Origin: Rhizobium sp. L51/94
GTDB lineage: Bacteria > Pseudomonadota > Alphaproteobacteria > Rhizobiales > Rhizobiaceae
NCBI RefSeq assembly: GCF_019355555.1
Contig: NZ_CP072141.1
Location: 62,001 to 126,000, forward strand
DNA: 64,000 nt
Direction: 5' to 3'
The notes under the pieces are model-generated. The model did no database searches, was not told where the DNA came from, and was given only the letters and a program-made list of their open reading frames with translations. Shown here piece after piece: positions 17,862-26,825 of the stretch. Both the position numbers and the translations under genes were made by a program. Each line of letters begins with the position of its first letter. Position 1 is the first letter of the stretch.

Positions 17862-18359
17862 CTAAATTCGACGTTTCACGGTCGCAAGTGCTGCCCGGAA
17901 GGCCTTGGCAAAGCTTTCGCGATCCTCTGGGTTAAGAAACGACCCGACATCCGCCCGCCGCCCCTCGCCCGACACATGCATGGAGCGGATACCGACGCCG
18001 GGCTCCCGCCGAACCAGGAAGCGTAGCCAGAACGGGTTGAAACGATGCTCGACGGAGCGACCGGAGGCCAGCACCTTGCGGATGGAGACATCGGTGCGGG
18101 ACACCTTGACCTCTTCGCGGACACCGCCCGACCGATAGTTCAGCCAGAAGGCGCCATAGAGAAGCAGGAAATCCGCACCGAGGAAAAAACCGATCGGCCA
18201 CGCGCCGCTGGCAACGAACAGGCCGCCATAAAAGAGGCTGAGAAAGCCGGCCATGGCGAGCATGACCTTGAAGCCCTTTCGGCCGAGCGAGCGATGCGGA
18301 AAAAGCTCCGCAGAAAAAACCAGCTTTTCTTCCGGCGCCCCGCCGTTGCCATCCGTCAT
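17862..18359 (-). CDS. DUF2244 domain membrane protein
   Basis: 165 residues matching DUF2244. Two adjacent hydrophobic segments (VMLAMAGFLSLFYGGLFVASGA and GFFLGADFLLLYGAFWLNYR, about 32-75) follow a short cytoplasmic start. A beta-rich domain (REEVKVSRTDVSIRKVLASGR ... HRFNPFWLRFLV ... VGSFLNPEDRESFAKAF) forms the second half. The function of the family is unknown. It is divergent from nth with only 22 bp between the start codons, an arrangement that forces their promoters to overlap. Confidence 0.85.
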   Translation of the reverse strand: MTDGNGGAPEEKLVFSAELFPHRSLGRKGFKVMLAMAGFLSLFYGGLFVASGAWPIGFFLGADFLLLYGAFWLNYRSGGVREEVKVSRTDVSIRKVLASGRSVEHRFNPFWLRFLVRREPGVGIRSMHVSGEGRRADVGSFLNPEDRESFAKAFRAALATVKRRI

Positions 18360-18381
18360 AATCCGCGATTATAGGTCTTTG

Positions 18382-19149
18382 ATGGCAAATCCCAAGATCA
18401 AATCCGGCCTTCCGGCCCCGAAAAAGGCCCTTGCGACAGCACGCCGCAAGCCCTCGTTCCGCAGCGTCTATCCGAAGACGGAAATCGACGAGATCTTCCG
18501 TCGCTTCTCGATCCAGCGGCCTGAGCCAAAGGGCGAACTGGAGCACGTCAATCCCTTCACCCTGCTCGTTGCCGTGGCACTGTCAGCGCAGGCGACTGAT
18601 GTCGGTGTCAACAAGGCGACACACGCCCTGTTCGCCATCGCCGATACCCCCCAGAAGATGCTCGACCTCGGCGAGGATCGAATCCGCGACTATATCCGCA
18701 CGATCGGCCTCTATCGCAACAAGGCGAAAAACGTCGTCGCCCTGTCTGCAAAGCTGATCAGCGATTTCGGCGGCGAGGTGCCCCAGACCCGCGAAGAGCT
18801 GGTGACACTGCCGGGCGTCGGCCGCAAGACCGCAAATGTCGTGCTATCCATGGCCTTCGGCCATTCCACCATGGCCGTCGACACGCACATCTTTCGTATC
18901 GGCAACCGCATCCGGCTCGCACCCGGCAAGACGCCGGACGAAGTCGAGCAGCGGCTGATGAAGGTTATTCCAGACCACTATCTCTACCACGCCCACCACT
19001 GGCTTATCCTGCACGGTCGCTACGTCTGCAAGGCCAGGCGGCCGGAATGCGAACATTGCATCATTGCTGACCTCTGTCGCTCGCCGGAAAAAAGCTGCGA
19101 CATCCCGGCGCCGCTTGTACCCCTACCGCCGCAATTCGTCGGAGAATGA
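18382..19149 (+). CDS. nth: Endonuclease III (DNA glycosylase/AP lyase)
   Basis: 255 residues. It removes oxidised pyrimidines and nicks abasic sites in base excision repair. The helix-hairpin-helix is LVTLPGVGRKTANVVLSMAFG with catalytic Lys149. The catalytic Asp167 is in MAVDTHIFRIGNRIRL, and the [4Fe-4S] cluster cysteines are 216, 223, 226 and 232 (CKARRPECEHCIIADLC). An Ala/Lys-rich extension of about 30 residues precedes the core, common in rhizobia. The frame extends further upstream, but the ATG at 18382 starts where homology would begin and avoids overlap with DUF2244. Its 3' end overlaps the convergent CysZ-like gene by 27 bp. Confidence 0.95.
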   Translation: MANPKIKSGLPAPKKALATARRKPSFRSVYPKTEIDEIFRRFSIQRPEPKGELEHVNPFTLLVAVALSAQATDVGVNKATHALFAIADTPQKMLDLGEDRIRDYIRTIGLYRNKAKNVVALSAKLISDFGGEVPQTREELVTLPGVGRKTANVVLSMAFGHSTMAVDTHIFRIGNRIRLAPGKTPDEVEQRLMKVIPDHYLYHAHHWLILHGRYVCKARRPECEHCIIADLCRSPEKSCDIPAPLVPLPPQFVGE

Positions 19150-19845
19150 GGGGTCGCGGAGGGTCAGCCGCTTGTGCAGATGAACCATCATGGCGCCAGC
19201 AAACAGCGGCGTCAGCAGGTTGACGAACGGAATGGTCAGAAACGCTGCAATCACCAGCCCGGCCAGGAAAACCGTGGACGCATTCTTCTTTCGAAAATTC
19301 CGGGCCTGCTGCGGCGAGCGAAAGCGGCTGGCGGCGAATTCGAAAAATTCGCGGCCGAGTAAGTAGCCGTTAACCAGGAAGAAGGCGACGAGATTGACCC
19401 CCGGCACGATCAGCAGAATAAGCGCTATGCCGTTGCCGACGATGAGCACGCCGAGGAACTTGATCGAACTGACCATGGCAGGGCCGAAGGGCATCGCTTT
19501 GCCGGGGGCATCGAGCGGATAGTCCTGGCGCTCGACGACCTCGGCGACGTCATCCAGGAACAGCCCGGCGACCAGCCCCGCCACCGGCGCCAGCAGGAAG
19601 GCCGCGCCAAGGCCCACGACTGCCGCCAGCGCCACGGCCAGCCAGTCGACCCAGGCAGGCAGTCCTGAGAAAAAGTAGTGCAGTAAAGACACCCCGTAGG
19701 TGGCGACAAGCGCCTGCAAAGCTAGCCAGAAGCAGATCAGGACGGCGATGGAGAGGCCGAGTACTTTCCAGACCACCCGGCGCATGTCCGGTGCCAGCAG
19801 ATTGGCAACCGCCAGGCGTGCAGATTCTATGATCATGGATGACAT
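19123..19845 (-). CDS. CysZ/EI24-family membrane protein
   Basis: 240 residues with about four long hydrophobic regions (LGLSIAVLICFWLALQALVA, LAVALAAVVGLGAAFLLAPVAGLVAG, FLGVLIVGNGIALILLIVPGVNLVAFFL, VFLAGLVIAAFLTIPFVNLLTPLFAGAMM). The pattern and the motif NGYLLGREFFEFAASR match the EI24/CysZ family, which in E. coli imports sulfate for cysteine synthesis. No other sulfur gene is nearby, so the transport role is by family only. A second in-frame ATG three codons in is an alternative start. Confidence 0.85.
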   Translation of the reverse strand: MSSMIIESARLAVANLLAPDMRRVVWKVLGLSIAVLICFWLALQALVATYGVSLLHYFFSGLPAWVDWLAVALAAVVGLGAAFLLAPVAGLVAGLFLDDVAEVVERQDYPLDAPGKAMPFGPAMVSSIKFLGVLIVGNGIALILLIVPGVNLVAFFLVNGYLLGREFFEFAASRFRSPQQARNFRKKNASTVFLAGLVIAAFLTIPFVNLLTPLFAGAMMVHLHKRLTLRDPSFSDELRR

Positions 19846-19927
19846 TCTCGCGTAAAAGGCTTTTGATCTATGTAAGGGAGGCTAGGCACTCCGACAAGAA
19901 CTCGGTGTGTACAAGCAACGCCAACAT

Positions 19928-19968
19928 TGTAATAAAGGCTGCACTAATATAAAATGAATGATATTACA
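19928..19968. promoter_or_regulatory. AT-rich inverted repeats upstream of the RpiR regulator
   Basis: TGTAATA (19928-19934) and TATTACA (19962-19968) are inverted copies 27 bp apart. Inside them TAATAT (19945-19950) and ATATTA (19961-19966) form a second pair. RpiR-family proteins such as HexR bind TGTAAT-type half-sites, so this is a plausible autoregulatory site for the gene at 20068. Confidence 0.35.
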
Positions 19969-20067
19969 CGAGACAAACCTTACTTTTGACGAACCTGAAA
20001 ATTAGGCATTGACGCGCGCAGATTGTTTTGTTTGGACAGTGATGGCGCAATAACATTGCGAGGCAGA

Positions 20068-20919
20068 ATGGACGACCTCAGCCAGAAGCTAAAACAATAT
20101 ATCAAATCCGGCACGCCCGCCGAGAGACGGATTGCGCGGTACTTTTCAGACCATATGAGCGAACTGCCATACGAGACTGCATCGTCCGTTGCCGACAGGC
20201 TGGAATTGAGCCCGATGACCGTTGGCCGCTTTCTGCGGGCGCTGGGCTACCAGGGGCTGGATGGCTTCAAGGTTCACCTGCGCGAAACGGTTCCGCCGAC
20301 CGCGCTGCAGAAGAACCCGACGACCGTGGAGCAGCTCCACCAGGACGCCGCCGCAGGCCTGCCGTTGGCAGCATTGATGGCAGAGCAACTGGACATGCTG
20401 CACCATGTCTACAATCTCTCGTCCCAGCCGCAATGGGCAGACGCGGTCTCTTCCATCCTCGGTGCAAGCGACGTCTTTGTCGCGTGCCATCTGACATGCC
20501 CGATCGGCCAGTATTTTTGCGATCGACTGAGCTTTGCCCGCGACAACGTACGGATGGCCGGCAACGGCAATGCCACCTATATGGAGCTTCTGGCACCATC
20601 CACGACGAATTCGTTGCTCATCATTATCGACTCGCACCGCTTCGCGAAGTCTCGACTGCTAGCCCGCTCGGCACGTCGCTCGGGCCTGAAAGTTCTGCTG
20701 GTCACCAGCCAGTACACTGACTGGGCCCATGAATTTTCCAACACCACGCTGTCCGTCCCGCCGCCCCGTGTCGGGCCACGCGATAATCTGACCGCGATGT
20801 CCGCACTACTGGAGTTCCTCGCAACCGCTGTAATCCACGCCGCCGGCCAGGACGCCGAAGTCCGCGCACGGCGACTGGCAGAACTCGAGAACATGTTTGC
20901 CGAAGCACCGATGCGGTAA
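20068..20919 (+). CDS. MurR/RpiR-family transcriptional regulator
   Basis: 283 residues. The N-terminal RpiR helix-turn-helix (SGTPAERRIARYFSDHMSELPY, then SSVADRLELSPMTVGRFLRALG, about 12-65) is followed by a SIS sugar-phosphate-binding domain (SILGASDVFVACHL ... LLIIIDSHRFAKSRLLARSARRSGLKVLLVT). The ATG at 20068 follows GAGGCA; earlier frames lack a site. It is convergent with the FGGY kinase at the end of the polyol operon and may respond to that pathway's phosphorylated product, but the effector is not known. Confidence 0.88.
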   Translation: MDDLSQKLKQYIKSGTPAERRIARYFSDHMSELPYETASSVADRLELSPMTVGRFLRALGYQGLDGFKVHLRETVPPTALQKNPTTVEQLHQDAAAGLPLAALMAEQLDMLHHVYNLSSQPQWADAVSSILGASDVFVACHLTCPIGQYFCDRLSFARDNVRMAGNGNATYMELLAPSTTNSLLIIIDSHRFAKSRLLARSARRSGLKVLLVTSQYTDWAHEFSNTTLSVPPPRVGPRDNLTAMSALLEFLATAVIHAAGQDAEVRARRLAELENMFAEAPMR

Positions 20920-21033
20920 ATCCGAGAGGCGGGTGGAGCGGTTACAGCGAGGGCGCGTATCGCTTTGGCGCTAGAAGTGCATAAAAACAAAGAGATAGAA
21001 CATTTTTGCATCACCATGAGATGCTGAAATGTT

Positions 21034-22617
21034 CTAATCCATCATTTCGAGTTCAGCCCTATGGCGGATCATCGCCAGGAACCGTCTGTACTCCCGGTCA
21101 TAGCCGGCCTTTCTGCTGGCGTCGGGCACCCGCTCGTTGCCGCCCGGATACATCGCCGCCCCGGCCGTTGCCAGCGTCTCGTGCATCCCACAGGCGACCG
21201 AGGCCGCAATTGCAGTGCCAAGCAGCACGGCTTCGTTCATCTTCGGCATGATCACCGTGCAGCCGGTGACGTCGGCATAGAGTTCCATCAGCACCGCGTT
21301 CTTCACATGCCCGCCTGCGACATGCAGTGTGTCCGGAACGTGCCCGTGTTCCCGCATCTTGTCGAGGATATGGCGAATGCCAAGGGCAATGCCGAGGCTT
21401 GTCCGCCAGTAGAGCCGGCATAATCCGTCAAACGAAGTATCGAGCGTCAGGCCGCTGATGACGCCAACCGCATGCGGATCGGCAAGCGGCGAACGGTTGC
21501 CGTGGAAATCAGGCAGAACGTGAATACGGGCACCGAAATCGGCACCCTCAATATCACGCAACTCCAAGATCCTCGCGACGATCTGGGCATGCAGGGCAGC
21601 GGTCGGCGCGCCACCGGCAGCGTGCATCCGGACGATATGGTCCAGAAGCCCGCCGGTTGCCGACTGGCCTGCTTCGACCAGCCACCAGTCAGGATAGACA
21701 ACATCGAAATATGGGCCCCACATGCCTGTGCTGCCCGGCATTTCGCGGGAAAAGGCAACGACGCAGCTCGACGTTCCCGCGATCAGCGCGAGTTGTCGCT
21801 CTAGTTCCTCCGGCTTGCCGACATGCGCGGCAAGCGCGCCCAATGCGCCCGCATAGGCATCGATGACCCCGGCGGATACACGGCAACTGCTGTCGAGCCC
21901 GAGGGCTTGCGCCGCCTCCACGCCCAACATGCCCATGCTCGAGCCGACCGGCGCCGTCTCCTCCGGCAGGTGTCCACGCTCGAGGAGGTCGGAGAGACCG
22001 ATCTGGTCGAGAAAATCGTGCTGCCAGCCGGGGCTGCGATGCGCCAGGTAATTCCATTTCGCCGTCAACGTGCAACGCGAGCGAGCCAGCGATCCGGTCG
22101 CCTTATAGGTCATGAAATCCGCCAGATCGAAGAAGTAGCCGCTTCGTGCCCAGCTCTCCGGCAGGTTCTTCTTCAGCCACATCAGCTTCGGCATCTGCAT
22201 TTCCGGCGACATTACATGGCCGGAATGGGCAATGACCCGGTGCTGCGTGGCGGTGCAGAGGTCCGCTTCCGCCAGCGCGCGGTGGTCGAGCCAGACGATG
22301 GTGTCGAAACGCGCCTCGCCCCCGGTCGATACCGTCAGCGGCTGGCCATCGCGGTCGCGCACCACCAGCGAGCAAGTGGCATCGAAGCCGATGCCGGCAA
22401 TCGCGTCTGCCGCCACGCCGGAAGCGGAGCGTGCAGCCCGGACGGCAGCACAGACTGCCGACCAGATATCCTCCGAGCTATGTTCCGCATGATTTTCCTG
22501 CGGCCGGTTCATGAGGATCGGATGCTCGCCCTTGCCCAGCATCCGCCCATGCGAATCGAACACGCCGGCGCGCGCGCTGCTCGTGCCGATATCGACCGCA
22601 ATCACATGATCACGCAT
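21034..22617 (-). CDS. FGGY-family carbohydrate kinase (ribulokinase-like)
   Basis: 527 residues. It phosphorylates a sugar using ATP. The N-terminal phosphate motif is VIAVDIGTSSARAGVFDSHG, the substrate region includes WLDHRALAEADL, and the C-terminal adenosine motif is DTLHVAGGHVKNAVLMELYADVTG. Length and motifs fit the YpCarbK-like subgroup linked to D-ribulose kinases rather than typical XylB. It is the last gene of the polyol operon; its ATG overlaps the HAD stop (TAATG), so translation is probably coupled. Likely substrate: D-ribulose, D-xylulose or another ketose made by the upstream dehydrogenase (inference). Confidence 0.87.
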   Translation of the reverse strand: MRDHVIAVDIGTSSARAGVFDSHGRMLGKGEHPILMNRPQENHAEHSSEDIWSAVCAAVRAARSASGVAADAIAGIGFDATCSLVVRDRDGQPLTVSTGGEARFDTIVWLDHRALAEADLCTATQHRVIAHSGHVMSPEMQMPKLMWLKKNLPESWARSGYFFDLADFMTYKATGSLARSRCTLTAKWNYLAHRSPGWQHDFLDQIGLSDLLERGHLPEETAPVGSSMGMLGVEAAQALGLDSSCRVSAGVIDAYAGALGALAAHVGKPEELERQLALIAGTSSCVVAFSREMPGSTGMWGPYFDVVYPDWWLVEAGQSATGGLLDHIVRMHAAGGAPTAALHAQIVARILELRDIEGADFGARIHVLPDFHGNRSPLADPHAVGVISGLTLDTSFDGLCRLYWRTSLGIALGIRHILDKMREHGHVPDTLHVAGGHVKNAVLMELYADVTGCTVIMPKMNEAVLLGTAIAASVACGMHETLATAGAAMYPGGNERVPDASRKAGYDREYRRFLAMIRHRAELEMMD

Positions 22618-23309
22618 TAAGTCCCGGTCCTGTCCGTCCTGTGTTTTTGGACAAGGTGTATCAAATCCGGCATGGCGTCAAACACCACTTCGGGTGCCAA
22701 CCGCTCCAGTTCCGCCCGGTAATGGGCCGAGGTGGCATGCGCTCCGCCGGTGAAGGCAAAGACCGTCATTCCGGCGGCCCGTGCAGCGACGATGCCCGCA
22801 GGACTATCCTCGACGACGATGCAGTTTTCCGGTGGGACGCCCATCTGCTTCGCCGCATAGAGAAACAGGTCCGGCGCCGGCTTTCCGCGCTTGACCATGC
22901 TGGCGCTGAAAATATGCGGCTCGAGCCGATCGAGGAGGCCTGTCAGGCCGAGCGACAGCTTGATCCGCTCCAGCTGGCTGGACGATGCCACGCAGCGCCT
23001 GATGTCGAGCCTGTCGAGAGTTTCGCCAATACCGGTAATCGGCTGCAACTCGCTGCGAAACCGGGCGTAAAGGTCCTCACGGATACGATCGAGAAAAGCC
23101 TGGTCGGCCTGAACGTTAAATTCCGTATCCAACGTGTCGATCAGGGTTGCAAGGCTTTTGCCGAGAAAGCGCTGGTAGGCACCTTCAGCATCGATTTCGA
23201 TCCCGCTGTCCCGCATCGCCTGGACGACGACGGCGATGGAGAGCGGTTCGCTGTCGACGAGAACGCCATCGCAGTCGAAGATGACAAGCCCGTTTTCCGC
23301 GTCAATCAT
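22617..23309 (-). CDS. HAD-family phosphatase (beta-phosphoglucomutase/phosphoglycolate phosphatase type)
   Basis: About 230 residues. HAD motif I is LVIFDCDGVLVDSEP with the nucleophile Asp, motif II is CVASSSQ, the motif III Lys is in KRGKPAPDLFL, and motif IV is CIVVEDSPAGIVAARAAG. The cap domain is helical, as in the GPH/YieH group. It probably hydrolyses a sugar phosphate in or near the polyol pathway, for instance to relieve phosphate build-up. AAGGTGGA before the ATG at 23309 favours that start over one seven codons upstream. It lies between the mannitol dehydrogenase and the kinase. Confidence 0.87.
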   Translation of the reverse strand: MIDAENGLVIFDCDGVLVDSEPLSIAVVVQAMRDSGIEIDAEGAYQRFLGKSLATLIDTLDTEFNVQADQAFLDRIREDLYARFRSELQPITGIGETLDRLDIRRCVASSSQLERIKLSLGLTGLLDRLEPHIFSASMVKRGKPAPDLFLYAAKQMGVPPENCIVVEDSPAGIVAARAAGMTVFAFTGGAHATSAHYRAELERLAPEVVFDAMPDLIHLVQKHRTDRTGT

Positions 23310-23366
23310 TGCCGGTCCACCTTCATCCAAAGGGATGCCGGCGCCTCTCGGGACGCCGGCCGATGT

Positions 23367-24845
23367 TTAATCAGCCAGATTGTTGTCGAGGTAAAGCTGC
23401 AGCGTTTCGCGCGTACCCTTTTCCCACAGCGTCTTAAGTGCGTGCGCAAAACGCTTGCGGAAAAGCTCGGACTTGGCGACCTCGCCGAAAATGTCGTCGA
23501 AAACGAGGAAAGCCGCCGGATCTGTCTTCGCCTTCAGTGCCGCTGCGTGCAGTCGATCCGAACTGGCATCGTTGAAGACGATTTCCTTGCCGCTGTCCGT
23601 CGTGCCGGCGAAATAACGGCACCACAGCGCGGAGACCAGCGACAGGCCGACAATATCCCTGCCCTGCGCCAGATTATCGAGCGTCGATGGCAGGATGAAT
23701 TTCGGCTGGCGATTGGAGCCGTCCTGCGCCAGGCGCGGAATGGTATCGGCAATCTTCGGGTTCAGCAGCCGGTGCTCGATCAGCGCGAAATAGTCCTTCA
23801 GGTCGGTGTTTGGCACAGGCGGGATGATCGGGATGATTTCCTCGTTCTCGAGCTTAGCGAGAAAAGCCCGGATCAGTGGATCTTCCATCGAATCATGGAC
23901 GAAATGGATGTCCATCAGCGCCGCCGGATAGGCGATCGCTGCGTGGCCGCCATTGAGGATGCGGATCTTCATGTGCTCGTAGGGCGTGACATCGGGCACG
24001 AAGGTGACGCCGACCTTTTCGAGCGCCGGGCGGCCAGCCGTGAACTTGTCCTCGAGTACCCACTGCTTGAATTCTTCGCAATAGACTGGCCAGTTGTCCT
24101 CGATGCTGAAAACATCCTTCAGCAGGTCGATCTCGCGCTGCCCGGTCGCCGGCGTGATGCGGTCGACCATGGCATTCGGGAAGGCAACGTTGGCCTTGAT
24201 CCAGTCGGCAAGGTCAGGGTCCGAAAGCCGCGCAGTGCCAACGACGGCGTTGGTCGCCACCACGCCATTGTGCGGAATGTTGTCGCAGGACATGACGGTG
24301 AACGGGACGAGGCCCTTGTCCTTGCGCGCCTTCAGCCCGGCAACGATCAGGCCGAAGACCGTCTTCGGTTCGCCAGGATTCTGGCCGTCGGCGATGATGG
24401 CCGGGTGGGCCGGATTGAACTTGCCCGAGGCATCGATGAAATAGCCGCCCTCGGTAATGGTCATGGACACGATACGGATGGCCGGGTCGGCGAGCTTTGC
24501 AATGATCGCCGCGGAATCGCCGACTGGCAGGATGTCGATCATCGGACCTGTGACGCGCGCCGACGTCGAGTTGTTGTCCTGCTCGACAACGGTCGTCAGA
24601 AAATCCTGCGCCGCAAGCTTTTCACGCATGCTGGCGTCGGACGGCAACATGCCCGCACCGACGATTGCCCAGTCATGATCATGGCCCGCAGTGAACAGGT
24701 CGTCCAGATAAACCGCCTGATGGGCACGGTGGAAATTGCCGACGCCGAAATGGACGATACCGGCCGACAGCTGAGACCGGTCATAGGCCGGGATGGCGGC
24801 CGTTTCCGAAATGGCTTTCAGGGTTGCCAGCGAGAGTTTGGTCAT
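23367..24845 (-). CDS. mtlK: Mannitol 2-dehydrogenase (polyol-specific long-chain dehydrogenase)
   Basis: 492 residues. It oxidises D-mannitol (often also D-arabitol or D-sorbitol) to the ketose with NAD. The nucleotide-binding motif is GIVHFGVGNFHRAHQAVYLDDL. The PSLDR family core includes SMTITEGGY, MSCDNIPHNG, and the catalytic Lys in HMKIRILNGGHAAIAY. AGGA lies before the ATG at 24845; the frame continues upstream without a site. It follows the smoEFGK transporter genes after a 125-bp gap with a small hairpin. The symbol follows S. meliloti usage. Confidence 0.92.
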   Translation of the reverse strand: MTKLSLATLKAISETAAIPAYDRSQLSAGIVHFGVGNFHRAHQAVYLDDLFTAGHDHDWAIVGAGMLPSDASMREKLAAQDFLTTVVEQDNNSTSARVTGPMIDILPVGDSAAIIAKLADPAIRIVSMTITEGGYFIDASGKFNPAHPAIIADGQNPGEPKTVFGLIVAGLKARKDKGLVPFTVMSCDNIPHNGVVATNAVVGTARLSDPDLADWIKANVAFPNAMVDRITPATGQREIDLLKDVFSIEDNWPVYCEEFKQWVLEDKFTAGRPALEKVGVTFVPDVTPYEHMKIRILNGGHAAIAYPAALMDIHFVHDSMEDPLIRAFLAKLENEEIIPIIPPVPNTDLKDYFALIEHRLLNPKIADTIPRLAQDGSNRQPKFILPSTLDNLAQGRDIVGLSLVSALWCRYFAGTTDSGKEIVFNDASSDRLHAAALKAKTDPAAFLVFDDIFGEVAKSELFRKRFAHALKTLWEKGTRETLQLYLDNNLAD

Positions 24846-24913
24846 GATCGAAAGTCCTTCCGAAAGGTCCTGATGGTCCGTATTATCGTTGCGCCCGTCG
24901 GCCACTGCGCTTC

Positions 24914-24931
24914 CCCGGCTCACTCGCCGGG
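24914..24931 (-). other. Intercistronic hairpin between smoK and mtlK
   Basis: CCCGGC (24914-24919) pairs with GCCGGG (24926-24931) around a 6-nt loop. It lies in the 125-bp gap between the ATPase and dehydrogenase genes and may mark mRNA processing or partial termination. Confidence 0.35.
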
Positions 24932-24970
24932 ACGTGCGTCATCGCTCGTCGCGGGTGCGGCGTGGCCAGC

Positions 24971-25975
24971 CTAGGAGGCGATGGCCAGGCCCTTGTCGTC
25001 GAACTTGTGGATGCGGGTGCGGTCCGGGGTCATGTAGACGATCTCGCCTGCCTTGACCGGGAATTCACCGGTACCACGCGCCGTGATGTGGCCGATACCT
25101 TCGACATCGACGTGCAGGAACGTATCGGAGCCGAGATGCTCGGCAACCGTGACCTTGCCCTGCCAAACGCCGCTTTCGGTCGACAACACGATATGCTCGG
25201 GCCGAACGCCAACCGTCGGCGCGCCGAACGGCTCTGCATAGACGCCGGTGACAAAATTCATCCTCGGCGAACCGATGAAGCCGGCGACGAAGAGATTTGC
25301 CGGGTTCTTGTAAAGCTCCATCGGCGAGCCGACCTGCTCGATGTTGCCGCGGTTGAGGACGACGATTTTGTCTGCCATGGTCATGGCTTCGACCTGGTCG
25401 TGGGTCACGTAGACCATTGTGGTCTTCAGCTGCTGGTGCAACTCGCTGATCTCGAGACGCATGTTGACGCGCAGCGATGCATCGAGGTTTGAAAGCGGCT
25501 CGTCGAACAGGAAGGCCGATGGCTGGCGCACGATGGCACGGCCGATGGCGACGCGCTGGCGCTGGCCGCCAGACAGCATGCGCGGCTTGCGGTCCAGATA
25601 ATCGGTGAGGTTCAGCACGCGGGCGGCTTCGCTCACCTTGCGGTCGATCTCGTCCTTCGACATGCCGGCCATCTTCAGCGGGAAGGCGATGTTGCTGCGC
25701 ACGCTCATATGCGGATAGAGCGCATAGGACTGGAACACCATGGCAAGCCCGCGCTCGGATGGTCCGAGGCTCGTGCCGTCCTTGCCGTCGATGATGATCT
25801 TGCCGCCGGACACATCTTCCAGCCCGGCGATCAGCCGCAACAGCGTCGATTTTCCGCAACCGGACGGCCCGACGAAAACGACGAACTCGCCGTCCTTGAT
25901 TTCAAGGTCGATGGAAGGGATGACCTTGGCTTCGCCAAAGACCTTCGAAACCTTCTGAAGGGTAATGCTGCCCAT
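24971..25975 (-). CDS. smoK: Polyol ABC transporter ATPase (MalK/UgpC type)
   Basis: 334 residues. Walker A is [16 protein letters not shown]-loop [17 protein letters not shown] signature [17 protein letters not shown], Walker [18 protein letters not shown]-loop [11 protein letters not shown]. The C-terminal OB/TOBE domain includes [11 protein letters not shown]. It powers the transporter formed by the two permeases and the binding protein upstream. It belongs to the CUT1 subfamily, whose members import di- and oligosaccharides or polyols. The neighbouring mannitol dehydrogenase supports sorbitol/mannitol as substrate. Confidence 0.93.
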   Translation of the reverse strand: MGSITLQKVSKVFGEAKVIPSIDLEIKDGEFVVFVGPSGCGKSTLLRLIAGLEDVSGGKIIIDGKDGTSLGPSERGLAMVFQSYALYPHMSVRSNIAFPLKMAGMSKDEIDRKVSEAARVLNLTDYLDRKPRMLSGGQRQRVAIGRAIVRQPSAFLFDEPLSNLDASLRVNMRLEISELHQQLKTTMVYVTHDQVEAMTMADKIVVLNRGNIEQVGSPMELYKNPANLFVAGFIGSPRMNFVTGVYAEPFGAPTVGVRPEHIVLSTESGVWQGKVTVAEHLGSDTFLHVDVEGIGHITARGTGEFPVKAGEIVYMTPDRTRIHKFDDKGLAIAS

Positions 25976-25993
25976 GTCTCTCTCCCAGATATC

Positions 25994-26824
25994 TTATTTG
26001 ACCGCGCCAAAAGTCAGGCCGCGAACGAGTTGCTTTTGGCTGAACCAGCCGAGGATCAGGATCGGCGCAATCGCCATGGTCGAGGCGGCCGAAAGTTTTG
26101 CATAGAACAGACCTTCGGGGCTCGAGTAGGAGGCGATGAAGGCCGTCAGCGGCGCCGCCTTGGAAGCAGTGAGATTGAGCGTCCAGAACGCCTCGTTCCA
26201 GGCGAGGATGACGTTCAGCAGCAATGTCGAGGCGATGCCCGGTATTGCCATCGGCGTCAGCACGTAGATGATTTCCTTCATCAGCGAGGCACCGTCCATG
26301 CGGGCTGCTTCCAGGATCTCACCCGGAATTTCCTTGAAGTAAGTATAGAGCATCCAGACGATGATCGGCAGGTTGATGAGTGTCAGCACGCCGACGAGAC
26401 CGATGCGGCTGTCCAGCAGGCCGGTGGCCTGGAAGAGCAGATAGATCGGAATGAGGGCGCCGACCGGCGGCATCATCTTGGTCGAGAGCATCCACATCAG
26501 GATGTCCTTGGTCCGCTTCGTCGGCGAAAACGCCATTGCCCAGGCGGCCGGAACCGCGATGATCAGCCCGATGATGGTCGATCCGACGGCAATGATGACC
26601 GAGTTCGAGAAGTGCAGGAAATAGTCCGAGCGAGACTGCACCTCGACATAGTTCTCGGTCGTCCAGTGGAAGAACAGGAACAGCGGCGGCGAGGCGACGG
26701 CATCGCCTTCCGACTTGAAGCTGGTGAGGAAGGTCCAGAGGATCGGGAAGAAGATCAGCAGGCCGAGCGCCCAGGCGACGACCGAGACGATGACCTTGTG
26801 GCGGGTGGAAACGCTGCGAGCCAT
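25994..26824 (-). CDS. smoG: Polyol ABC transporter permease 2
   Basis: 276 residues with six predicted membrane helices (first VIVSVVAWALGLLIFFPILWTF). The EAA loop that contacts the ATPase is EIPGEILEAARMDGASLMKEI, followed by VLTPMAIPGIA. The ATG at 26824 lies one base after the smoF stop (TGAGATG), so the two permeases are translationally coupled; the longer frame upstream would overlap smoF heavily and is not used. It forms the membrane channel with SmoF. Confidence 0.92.
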   Translation of the reverse strand: MARSVSTRHKVIVSVVAWALGLLIFFPILWTFLTSFKSEGDAVASPPLFLFFHWTTENYVEVQSRSDYFLHFSNSVIIAVGSTIIGLIIAVPAAWAMAFSPTKRTKDILMWMLSTKMMPPVGALIPIYLLFQATGLLDSRIGLVGVLTLINLPIIVWMLYTYFKEIPGEILEAARMDGASLMKEIIYVLTPMAIPGIASTLLLNVILAWNEAFWTLNLTASKAAPLTAFIASYSSPEGLFYAKLSAASTMAIAPILILGWFSQKQLVRGLTFGAVK

Positions 26825-26825
26825 C

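Noticed and set aside
22641..24974. 777-codon open frame on the plus strand across the HAD and mannitol dehydrogenase genes
   Set aside because: It is the antisense shadow of two well-recognised genes in high-GC DNA; the translation is rich in Arg/Asp/Gly without any domain.
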